Shown piece after piece: positions 1 through 6,665 of a stretch of DNA of 8,617 nt. The DNA comes from Flavobacteriales bacterium (GTDB taxonomy: Bacteria > Bacteroidota > Bacteroidia > Flavobacteriales_D > Sanyastnellaceae). Where the stretch lies: assembly GCA_947460525.1 (NCBI GenBank), contig CANHIV010000020.1, positions 1 to 8,617 of the forward strand, written 5' to 3'. A program made the position numbers and the translations under genes. The notes under the pieces were generated by a model that had not been told where the DNA came from, made no database searches, and worked only from the letters and a program-made list of their open reading frames with translations. Position 1 is the stretch's first letter, and each line of letters opens with the position of its first letter.

Positions 1-336
1 AGCAAAGCTGCTCGCAGTGATGGCACCGCTCGTGGCGGTATTACGGAAGACCGAGACAAAACCGCTTTGACAGGCAATTGCCAAATCTGCTTTTCCATCG
101 CCATCCAAATCTCCTATCGCAACAAAACCCGGGCCTGTACTCGTGGCAAAATCCACCTTGGGAGCAAAGCTGCTCGTATTGATGGAACCGCTAATAGCGG
201 TATTGCGTAGGACAGAGACGGTATTTGAAGAATAATTCGCAATTGCCAGATCTGCCTTGCCATCGCCATCCAAATCACCTATCGCAGCATCAAAAGGGGA
301 ATTACCGACAGTAAAATCTACTTTTGGGAGGAAATC
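1..336 (-). repeat. Tandem FG-GAP/VCBS coding repeats, unit 54-55 codons
   Basis: Two consecutive units are visible inside the large gene, with periods of 162-165 bases. The core AIGDLDGDGKADLAIA is identical in both at protein level, and its DNA (74-121 versus 239-286) differs at only 4 of 48 bases, all synonymous. The start of the next unit (SSFA) is at the left edge, so the array probably continues. Each DLDGDGKAD loop is a calcium-binding type of propeller blade motif. Confidence 0.8.
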
Positions 337-2934
337 ACTTGTTGTAATGTTGGTTTTTGCAGGGGCATAAATGGGGTTGAATTTTCCCTGACTCGCTCCA
401 GCGAGCACAGAACTAACATTCAAGAGCGTAATGGGAGCATAAGTGGCTCCCAAAGGAACCGTTACTGTAACACTGGTAGCACTGGCATTGATTACCACAG
501 CACGAGTAGCTCCGAAAAACACAATATTATTGGCCGCAAGGGCATTGAATCCTGTACCAGTAATTGTTACCGCATCTCCGGGTTGAGCAGAGGCCGGAGA
601 AAAAGAGGTAATCACAGGTGGTGCAATCACATTTATAACTCCAACTGCGCTATTGGTCCCATTGGTGCAACCTCCTGTCATTGTAACCATGTAATTAAAG
701 GTTCCACTGACTGAAGGGATTCCACTGATGGTAGCTGTATTATTTGCCCACACCGCAGATAGTCCAGCTGGTAGTCCTGAAAAATTTGCACCAGTTGCGC
801 CCGTGGTGGAATAAGTAATATTGGCAATGGGGTTAAAGCTTAAAGTTTGAGCATTGGTCCCGCCAGCCGATGTGAGCGAAATGGTATTGGGAATACTATT
901 GATGGTTACACTTCCTGAGATTGTATTACTTACTCCAGGACAGTCACCTACTATGGTTATGGTATAATTAAACACTCCGCTTTGAGTGGGGGTACCAGAA
1001 ATAGTAAAGGTATTGGCAGACCAAGTTCCTATCAGTCCCGCAGGGAGTCCTGTAACCGATCCTCCTGATGCTCCAAGGGTATTGTATACGATATTGGTGA
1101 TGGGGAAATTGATACAGCCTGTTTGCGCATTGGTCCCAGCAGCAGAAGCGAGAGTGGGATTGAAGGGCATAGAATAATTCTCTGTAAACGCCTGACCCAA
1201 TGCCGTGGTAACCGTAACGCTTAGATTTCCTGATGAAAAAGAATTGGTCGGACCATTGACAACATCGCCCGATGAGGTGTTTATACCCGTGGTGTATAAA
1301 ATGGAAGCTCCATTGAGGAACCACTCTACTGTATATGGTTGTGTTCCCCCACTTGTTGAAGATAGGGTGATAGCAGCATTGGTTTGGCAAGTTGCATTGG
1401 AAGTCAATGTCTCGTTGATGGTCACATTTGTTTCAGCAAAAAATCTACCCGCTACAATTTCATCAGTCCCCTTTGCCCCAGTTACATAAATTCTCCCAAA
1501 ATCATCTTTTGCCAACGGTGCTGGATTCACGGTTTGGTTTGCAGGTAGCATCAAAACAGGAGTATTGTTAAAGCTTGCATCCAATAATGCATCCCCAGAA
1601 GTTGGCTGATCTGACATCTTCTGCAAACGGAAAAGATTTGCAGATTTCATTGAAGTCCCTGATATCTGTGAAATAACGATTTTATCATCTTTTTGAACAA
1701 TCATTGAACTCTGGAGGGATGAATTAATTGAGAACGCATTTGTCTTCACAGAATTATTAGAAGAGCTGTCAAAAGTTTTTATTTCATTGCGATAATCATC
1801 AAAAACCGCAACAAAATTATTTTGTAGTTTTGCTAATTGTAATTTCTTTGAATACCCAGAAAAACTCTCATATGCAACAGTTGGATCTGTCTGAATACCG
1901 ATATAATTTCCATTAGACCCCACAGTATACAACACAGGCTTGTAAAAAAGCGCAGAGGACCAGGCCTCATAGGTTTGATAACAGGTTTGGTAATAATAAC
2001 ACCATGAAGTGCACCAACTAACACAACTTCCCCAGCTGTATGAACAGCAATACGATCCACATGGATAGGAATAACTACAGTCATAGGAGTAAGAACCGGT
2101 ATAGGCATAATCGGTTAGATAAGCTTGAGCAGATACAAGTATTTTGAGATTACCATCGTTTAGCACTTCAAAATCAATTAAACTTCTACTGGGATTTGAA
2201 TTTGAACTTTGATTGTAAGTACCACTATATGAACTGTAATAAGTTCTATACAAAGACACATTTTGCTGAGCTGATAAAGCAAAAAAACCATTTACACTAA
2301 AGCTGCTATCCGACATCCCATTCGGAAGAAATCCGATCAATCCCGCTCCTGAGGAAACTATCAACCGACCTGAAGTTTGAATAACGAGTTTTGCGAAGCC
2401 TGTCTGTTCAACATTGCCCGATGCAGAAGAATAAGTCGCCAAGCCCGCTGTTCCAAAGGCGGGGTCAATTGCCCCTGCACCACTGAGTTTTGCAACAAAA
2501 ATGGTTCCTATTGAAGCAGCAGAATCCCAATTACGACCTGAAACATAAATATTTCCATCCAAGTGAACCAATATAAAATTGGGATCGCAGTTGGGAAGTG
2601 ATGCAAAACTGAAAAACAACTTACCCGCTGTTCCAAAAGAAGTATCCAAAACTCCATTTTCTAAATATCGCAAAATTGAAAAACCCTTGGTAGTTCCCTG
2701 CGTTGTTTTACAAAGCACTAACATTTTCCGATCCAACTGGAAACATGAGTAAACCACAGCGTCCGTTTGAACACCTCCCACGTCAGGAATTATTTGGTTA
2801 ACCCAAGAATTTACAATAACACCTGCAATATTCTGACTAGTTCCGTAATCCGGGTCAAGTCCTCCGACTGTCTGTGCCTGCAAACAAACCTGCACACAAA
2901 TGGACAAAATAATACCTAGAAAAAACTTTTTCAT
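1..2934 (-). CDS. Large secreted multidomain protein: delta-60 propeller, Ig-like repeats, IPT/TIG, FG-GAP/VCBS (3' end outside window)
   Basis: An open frame of 978 codons runs from an ATG at 2934 to base 1 with no stop, so the C-terminus lies beyond the left edge. Residues 1-20 form a signal peptide (MKKFFLGIIL..., likely cut after LQA). Residues 25-500 carry delta-60 (DUF5122-type propeller) signatures: LDPDYG at 26, LDTSFGTAGK at 96, IDPAFGTAGL at 156, LLDASF at 450. Residues 277-327 are a Cys/Tyr/Trp-rich insert. About 505-595 resembles a SprB/PKD-like beta domain. Residues 600-770 hold two 92-residue putative-Ig (He_PIG-like) repeats with GLPAGL and ISGTP/ISGIP. Residues 772-855 are IPT/TIG-like (FSPASAQPGD, ITGTGF). 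From about 866 there are FG-GAP/VCBS repeats with DLDGDGKADLAIA. A T9SS sorting domain is expected further on but is not visible. The start overlaps the stop of the preceding gene (ATGA), which supports this ATG and an operon. A surface or secreted adhesin-like role is inference; no catalytic motif was seen. Confidence 0.9.
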   Translation of the reverse strand, partial: MKKFFLGIILSICVQVCLQAQTVGGLDPDYGTSQNIAGVIVNSWVNQIIPDVGGVQTDAVVYSCFQLDRKMLVLCKTTQGTTKGFSILRYLENGVLDTSFGTAGKLFFSFASLPNCDPNFILVHLDGNIYVSGRNWDSAASIGTIFVAKLSGAGAIDPAFGTAGLATYSSASGNVEQTGFAKLVIQTSGRLIVSSGAGLIGFLPNGMSDSSFSVNGFFALSAQQNVSLYRTYYSSYSGTYNQSSNSNPSRSLIDFEVLNDGNLKILVSAQAYLTDYAYTGSYSYDCSYSYPCGSYCCSYSWGSCVSWCTSWCYYYQTCYQTYEAWSSALFYKPVLYTVGSNGNYIGIQTDPTVAYESFSGYSKKLQLAKLQNNFVAVFDDYRNEIKTFDSSSNNSVKTNAFSINSSLQSSMIVQKDDKIVISQISGTSMKSANLFRLQKMSDQPTSGDALLDASFNNTPVLMLPANQTVNPAPLAKDDFGRIYVTGAKGTDEIVAGRFFAETNVTINETLTSNATCQTNAAITLSSTSGGTQPYTVEWFLNGASILYTTGINTSSGDVVNGPTNSFSSGNLSVTVTTALGQAFTENYSMPFNPTLASAAGTNAQTGCINFPITNIVYNTLGASGGSVTGLPAGLIGTWSANTFTISGTPTQSGVFNYTITIVGDCPGVSNTISGSVTINSIPNTISLTSAGGTNAQTLSFNPIANITYSTTGATGANFSGLPAGLSAVWANNTATISGIPSVSGTFNYMVTMTGGCTNGTNSAVGVINVIAPPVITSFSPASAQPGDAVTITGTGFNALAANNIVFFGATRAVVINASATSVTVTVPLGATYAPITLLNVSSVLAGASQGKFNPIYAPAKTNITTSDFLPKVDFTVGNSPFDAAIGDLDGDGKADLAIANYSSNTVSVLRNTAISGSINTSSFAPKVDFATSTGPGFVAIGDLDGDGKADLAIACQSGFVSVFRNTATSGAITASSFA
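586..1137 (-). repeat. Two 92-codon putative-Ig (He_PIG-like) repeats
   Basis: Both units begin with GTNAQT (from 1137 and from 861, exactly 276 bases apart) and contain GLPAGL, then W-AN, then ISGTP or ISGIP, then SG-FNY and a Cys near the end. This is the cadherin/Ig-like fold commonly repeated in bacterial adhesins. Protein-level repetition is clear; the DNA has diverged more than in the FG-GAP units. The second unit runs into the IPT/TIG-like domain, so its end is approximate. Confidence 0.7.
2931..2934 (-). promoter_or_regulatory. ATGA start/stop overlap (translational coupling site)
   Basis: Read on the minus strand, the TGA stop of the CRTAC1-like gene and the ATG of the delta-60/VCBS gene share four bases, ATGA. 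No Shine-Dalgarno-like purine stretch is evident just upstream, as is usual in Bacteroidota. Termination followed by re-initiation is therefore the likely way the downstream protein is made. The overlap itself is directly visible; coupling is inferred. Confidence 0.8.
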
Positions 2935-5924
2935 TGTAGAATGATTTTACTTGTAATTTGATTATTGATTGTTAATATGTAGAAACCGTTAATCGTCGAA
3001 GTATCCCAAGTGCTTCCCGGCCGCAATTCTTCAATATACGCTACTTTTTGTCCAAGCAAATTATAGACATTGATGTTACTCAATATCTGATTTGAAGTAT
3101 TTGTTAATTGACGATTGATGATTTGAAAATATTGAACATTCGCCAACTGTTCTATCTGATTAGCCTCTATCCAAATAGAGTCCGACCAAACACAACCAAA
3201 TCCATCTGTCACCGTCACCTCAAAGAAGCCACTACTATCGACATTCAAACTTGGGGAAGTTTGCCCATTGCTCCAACTAATTATGGGATTTTCCACACCT
3301 ACAATATTATTTAGTATTAACACTGTTTGATTATTCAAGCTCTGTTGCTCAAGTTCCAATAAATCTATAGGTGAAACAAAAACAGCAATACTAGTATCCA
3401 ATGTGCAACCATTGCTATGAGCAATCAAAACCATCTGCTCACCAGGTATGAGTTCATTTCCTTGCTGAGTTTGAAATTCAACTTGTCCATTTTCCCCTAA
3501 AAAAGTAATGCAATCAGCAGCCAAGTGGACTTCCGAGGAATCGCAGATCGTGATGGAATCTATTACCGACAATTGGCCAGAAAAGAAATCTCCTTCATCA
3601 ATAAAAGCGGACCATTGGTAAGGGCAACCATGGTTGTCCCACTCAATACCGCTATGCTCTCCAGCCATCAAAGAATCCAATATTTTAGGATAAACCTCGC
3701 TGCCGGAAGGCTCAAACACGCTATCTGGGAAAAGAATTATCTCTCCATCACTCAAATTCTCACATGTTGTGTGGTTGGATTGAGCATAAATTGAAGCCTC
3801 TGGAAACTCTTGTATGACAATCGTATCTTGAATAATACAACCTCTGTTATCTACAACGGAGAAAGGATAAATTCCCGATTGGATACTATCGCCCAATATA
3901 TCCCCTGTCCAGTCGTACGGACCCTCTCCACCAGAAACAGTCAATTCTAAAACAGCCAAGACTCCCGGACAGACAAGGATACTATCCTGCCCTGAAAAGA
4001 ACATAGGATTAGGTTCTATGAGTTGGACTGTATCCTGGACAAAGCAATATCCTTGGTTATAAAAAAATAATACGGGATAATTGCCAGAAGTTAGCTGGGA
4101 GTCTATTAGGTCAACAATTACAGTATCCTGAAAATATGCATGGGCCTCTATGCTTCCATTATTATCTCCAAAACAAACGATAGGAGAAACCTCAAACTCA
4201 ACTTGTGGAGTCTCTGCCAAAGGCATATTGACTGACAAGCTAAAAGGATGGCCCTTTCCCGTAAGAACGGTAACTCCATAAGTACCTGATTGGTCTGCGG
4301 TGATTGTATGACTCAATTGACCATTTTCCCAAATCGCGTAGGGCCATTTTTCCGATACAGTAAGCGTAAATTGATCTCCTTCAGCACAAATAGCTGGTTG
4401 TGAAGTTAAAACTTCGCCAAATGACAAGCCTTCTATAAATTCTCTTCTTTCGCCTTGTTGAATATTATAATAAGTTTCTTCAAGACCACTCAGCCAGAAA
4501 ATCTGAACAGAATCAATCTGCTGTGCTGAGCCAATACCGACATTGATATGTTGGGAGTATTGAGTCAAATAGTCCTGGCCACTGCTAATGTAATGCTCCT
4601 TCTTATTTCCATTAACCCAGGTTAAAAAACGAGTTCCTACAGCATTTCGATTGCTCACCCGACCTTTAAAAGTTAAATTCACTGAATTTCCGCTTGCATA
4701 TAAATTCTTGAAAATTTTAATCGGTTGAAAGGAATCTGGTATAATAATGATGTCAGATTTTCCATCTTGATCGAAATCAAACTTGCTTGCCACAAAAGAA
4801 GGATGAAATAACCCCATGGATAAAATACTTTGCGAAAAAAACATACCTCCTTCGTTCTTAAAAAAAAAGTAATCATAAACAGCGGGATCAGAGAGTGAAC
4901 GACCCATACTGATTAAATCCTCGTCGCCGTCATTCTCGAAATCAATCCATAATGCGGCCCAATTCCAAAAATTCATGTCGACACCTTTCTGAACTGAAAC
5001 ATCAATGAACTGACCTTCTCCACTATTCTCCATCAAATGATTCACACCTATATTAGTAATAAAACAATCCATATCACCATCACCATCATAATCCGACCAA
5101 GAATTTGACATGGAATTACCCGGAATGAACAATCCGCTTTCTATGGATTTATCTTGAAAGTCAACCAAATCGTTTTTTTCAAAAAACTCATTGCCTTGAA
5201 AGTAATCATTCGTAATAAATAAATCTTGTTCATTGTCTCTGTTTAAATCAACAAATACAGGTTGAAAGGATGATTTCACAGAACCCGTAAAGTCATAGAA
5301 AGCCTCTCCCGGTTGAGGTTCAAAAAAATTGCCTTGCTGATTATTTAACAAAAAGATATTTTTTGAATCCGTAACACCTCCTCCACAAGCAATGAAAATA
5401 TCCAAAAATCCATCTTGATTTACATCTCCCAAAGTGGCTCCCCACATATTGATGTTTTGATAATAATAAGCTGAAAATGGAATGTCTATTTGAGTGAAAC
5501 CTCCTGCCGCATTCTGGCGCCACAACTGGGGTGGCCCAAACCTCCTAGTCACAAAAAGATCATTATCTCCGTCCTCCTCTAAATCAAACCACAAACATTG
5601 TTTTGTTTCCAAGTTATTAGGAAAGGAATAGGCCTGTTCCAATTGACCATTGTTGTTGGTGTACAAAAGGGTAGCACTTCCCGAGATGCAAATTGTTAAA
5701 TCATCCCATCCATCCTCGTTGTAATCATATGTACTAACACCTGCCCCAGCATAATGAGGACCAGTATTCAATTGAAAATTCAATTCGGGATTGGCATAAC
5801 TAAAATAAACAGGTTCCTGGGCATTGAACAAAGCCACATTACCGAATAAGAACAAAGCACTATTGAACAACACTAAAATCAGCGCTGTCCAAGAATGAAA
5901 GAACTTAACGGCATTATTCCACAT
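2931..5924 (-). CDS. CRTAC1-like secreted protein: FG-GAP/VCBS repeats, ASPIC/UnbV domain, SprB/Ig-like repeats, divergent T9SS tail
   Basis: The frame extends up to a TTG at 5990 (1019 codons). I choose the ATG at 5924 (997 aa) because it gives a clean signal peptide (MWNNAVKFFHSW, then a hydrophobic core, cut near FNA-QE), and because codons just after the TTG lie inside an intergenic hairpin. ATGs at 5954 and 5936 are alternatives. Numbering from the TTG, seven Ca-binding-type loops occur at 89, 136, 189, 248, 300, 350 and 405 (for example DYDGDGDMD, DFDQDGKSD); the 248 loop (DLNRDNEQD) lacks the usual Gly. Residues 434-518 match ASPIC/UnbV (SNRNAVGTRF, INVGIGSAQQIDSVQIFW). Residues 526-735 carry SprB/Ig-like modules (CFGDNNGSI). 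Residues 903-942 have the common WSNGQT...VTVTDGFGC pattern. The last ~70 residues resemble a T9SS type A sorting domain (INVYNLLGQKV, GFYILTI) but lack YPNP. Family knowledge: these are secreted Ca-binding beta-propeller proteins; the ligand is unknown. Confidence 0.92.
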   Translation of the reverse strand: MWNNAVKFFHSWTALILVLFNSALFLFGNVALFNAQEPVYFSYANPELNFQLNTGPHYAGAGVSTYDYNEDGWDDLTICISGSATLLYTNNNGQLEQAYSFPNNLETKQCLWFDLEEDGDNDLFVTRRFGPPQLWRQNAAGGFTQIDIPFSAYYYQNINMWGATLGDVNQDGFLDIFIACGGGVTDSKNIFLLNNQQGNFFEPQPGEAFYDFTGSVKSSFQPVFVDLNRDNEQDLFITNDYFQGNEFFEKNDLVDFQDKSIESGLFIPGNSMSNSWSDYDGDGDMDCFITNIGVNHLMENSGEGQFIDVSVQKGVDMNFWNWAALWIDFENDGDEDLISMGRSLSDPAVYDYFFFKNEGGMFFSQSILSMGLFHPSFVASKFDFDQDGKSDIIIIPDSFQPIKIFKNLYASGNSVNLTFKGRVSNRNAVGTRFLTWVNGNKKEHYISSGQDYLTQYSQHINVGIGSAQQIDSVQIFWLSGLEETYYNIQQGERREFIEGLSFGEVLTSQPAICAEGDQFTLTVSEKWPYAIWENGQLSHTITADQSGTYGVTVLTGKGHPFSLSVNMPLAETPQVEFEVSPIVCFGDNNGSIEAHAYFQDTVIVDLIDSQLTSGNYPVLFFYNQGYCFVQDTVQLIEPNPMFFSGQDSILVCPGVLAVLELTVSGGEGPYDWTGDILGDSIQSGIYPFSVVDNRGCIIQDTIVIQEFPEASIYAQSNHTTCENLSDGEIILFPDSVFEPSGSEVYPKILDSLMAGEHSGIEWDNHGCPYQWSAFIDEGDFFSGQLSVIDSITICDSSEVHLAADCITFLGENGQVEFQTQQGNELIPGEQMVLIAHSNGCTLDTSIAVFVSPIDLLELEQQSLNNQTVLILNNIVGVENPIISWSNGQTSPSLNVDSSGFFEVTVTDGFGCVWSDSIWIEANQIEQLANVQYFQIINRQLTNTSNQILSNINVYNLLGQKVAYIEELRPGSTWDTSTINGFYILTINNQITSKIILQ

Positions 5925-5929
5925 AATAA

Positions 5930-5937
5930 CAAACATA
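5930..5937 (-). promoter_or_regulatory. Candidate Bacteroidota -7 element TATGTTTG
   Basis: On the minus strand TATGTTTG matches the Bacteroidota -7 consensus TAnnTTTG exactly. A TTG sits 20 bases upstream, close to the usual -33 spacing. The element ends only five bases before the ATG at 5924, so transcripts would start at or very near the start codon (leaderless). A chance match in AT-rich DNA is quite possible; this is a weak call. Confidence 0.25.
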
Positions 5938-5958
5938 CATAATGCAAACGTCATATCC

Positions 5959-5983
5959 AATACTTCAAATGGAGTATTTTTTT
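5959..5983 (+). terminator. Hairpin with T tract, copy B of the repeated element
   Basis: AATACTTC and GGAGTATT pair around loop AAAT, followed on the plus strand by seven T (5977-5983). It differs from the hairpin at 6580-6603 at one stem base and one loop base. The stem change gives a G-U wobble in plus-strand RNA but a C-A mismatch in minus-strand RNA. It lies 34 bases before the chosen ATG of the CRTAC1-like gene and overlaps any N-terminal extension beginning at the TTG at 5990, which argues against that start. Confidence 0.5.
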
Positions 5984-6163
5984 GTTTCAAACAATATACA
6001 ACCCAGGCTATTCTTTAGATTTACAAAACCTCTCAATTTGACTCTAAAACAAACCACACTCTGCTCAAATTATTACGTAGTATATAGACCATTTATATTG
6101 AAAAAAACATCTGACAAAAACGATTAAATTTTGAAGCGAAATAACACATTGCTGTACCTGACT

Positions 6164-6406
6164 TTAGATTACCCCTAACTTTTTCATTTCTTCTATTGAA
6201 ATACTGGGCGGCATCTCACCCATCTTAATTTTACTAATCACAAGTTCAGCAACTTTTACAGCTCCATCTTTGGTTTTAAATCCTTCATTTCCGGGTAATC
6301 CTGGCACATTTGGCTGATGAATGAGCAATCTACCATCCATGTAAACATCGTAACAACAAGTATTGCCGGGAGCAGGTATTATTTTGTACGATATGTCTGC
6401 TGACAA
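6164..6406 (-). CDS. DUF4907 domain, the open part after the TAG (possible internal start)
   Basis: This is the stretch that could be translated by itself, 80 codons from a TTG at 6406. No ATG occurs between the TAG and the domain; the first ATG falls inside it (YMDG). Family-like features are the strand YDVYMDGRLLIHQP at 19-32, the turn VPGLPGNEGF at 34-43, the helix AVKVAELVISKIKMG at 49-63, and the tail PPSISIEEMKKLG. DUF4907 has no established function and its members usually carry an export signal; this fragment alone has none and would stay in the cytoplasm. I regard the fragment as the conserved part of the interrupted gene at 6164-6532 rather than an independent gene. Domain recognition is from memory of the family pattern. 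Confidence 0.5.
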   Translation of the reverse strand: MSADISYKIIPAPGNTCCYDVYMDGRLLIHQPNVPGLPGNEGFKTKDGAVKVAELVISKIKMGEMPPSISIEEMKKLGVI

Positions 6407-6532
6407 AGCATCTTTTTCAGAAGAAAGATAATTAGTGTTTGGTGCTACTTTCTTCTACTCTTCTGTAATTAGCCCTTTTATGTTGTTAGAAATAACAATA
6501 AAATTCAAAATCAATATAAACACCGTTTTCAT
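6164..6532 (-). pseudogene. DUF4907 gene interrupted by an in-frame TAG
   Basis: From an ATG at 6532 the frame encodes a signal-peptide-like start (MKTVFILILNFIVISNNIKG), reaches a TAG at codon 26 (6455-6457), and then continues in the same frame without another stop to the TAA at 6164-6166. The part after the TAG carries the recognisable DUF4907 domain. If the TAG were a sense codon, the product would be 122 aa with an export signal, a normal layout for this small Bacteroidota family. One substitution (for example AAG, CAG or GAG to TAG) would explain it, and no frameshift is needed. It could be a recent pseudogene, a sequencing or assembly error, or an mRNA read by suppression or internal initiation. 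Because signal and domain are kept in frame, decay must be recent if it is real. Confidence 0.6.
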
Positions 6533-6579
6533 CACTAAAAGTTTTAAAAGCTAATATGATCCAATAAATCAAAATAACC

Positions 6580-6603
6580 AATACTCCAAGTGGAGTATTT
6601 TTT
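6580..6603 (+). terminator. Perfect 8-bp hairpin with T tract, copy A of a repeated element
   Basis: AATACTCC and GGAGTATT form a perfect stem around loop AAGT, followed on the plus strand by a T run (6598-6603). This is a textbook intrinsic terminator for plus-strand transcription, yet no plus-strand gene precedes it. On the minus strand it lies 62 bases past the first gene's stop and 47 bases before the DUF4907 ATG, so it may work as a symmetric terminator or a 5' leader element. It is nearly identical to the hairpin at 5959-5983. Confidence 0.5.
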
Positions 6604-6612
6604 AAATCCCCT

Positions 6613-6638
6613 AACCCGCCATCTCTCGACGGGGTTTT
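6613..6638 (-). terminator. GC-rich hairpin after the TSP3/MopE-like gene, possibly bidirectional
   Basis: The two arms are AACCCGCC (6613-6620) and GACGGGGTT (6628-6636), with a seven-base loop ATCTCTC. In minus-strand RNA the arms pair as CCCGTC/GGCGGG with one G-U wobble, then one bulged C and AA/TT. In plus-strand RNA the wobble becomes a C-A mismatch, so the minus-strand fold is better. It begins about 30 bases past the TAG stop. The clear T-rich tail (TTTTGCTTTCTTT) is on the plus-strand side, so it may also stop antisense transcription. Confidence 0.5.
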
Positions 6639-6665
6639 GCTTTCTTTAACCTAAGTAAATCTATT

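Larger units (their letters stand above)
5925..6163. other. Intergenic region between the DUF4907 gene and the CRTAC1-like gene
   Basis: AT-rich, about 240 bases. Apart from the hairpin at 5959-5983 and the candidate -7 element at 5930-5937, I see nothing supportable. There is an A run at 6101-6107 (a T run on the minus strand) downstream of the DUF4907 stop, but no strong stem precedes it, so a terminator there is not claimed. Confidence 0.6.

Noticed and set aside
1833..2108. Minus-strand open frame of 91 codons overlapping the Cys-rich region
   Set aside because: It is out of frame within the continuous 978-codon gene, and its protein has no recognisable features. The main frame has coherent domains on both sides.
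5925..5990. N-terminal extension of the CRTAC1-like protein to the TTG at 5990
   Set aside because: It would place an extra hydrophobic stretch before the signal peptide and would translate through a repeated intergenic hairpin. The ATG at 5924 gives a standard signal peptide.
6101..6120. T run on the minus strand after the DUF4907 gene as an intrinsic terminator
   Set aside because: No stable stem could be found directly upstream; only a weak AT pairing of about five bases is possible.
5942..6127. Plus-strand open frame of 61 codons beginning at 5942
   Set aside because: It begins antisense to the start of the CRTAC1-like gene, runs through the hairpin at 5959-5983 and AT-rich intergenic DNA, and shows no recognisable domain.
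6013..6172. Direct repeat CTTTAGATT(T)AC at 6013-6024 and 6162-6172
   Set aside because: It is only about 11 bases with one indel in AT-rich DNA, with no inverted ends or transposase nearby. Chance is likely.
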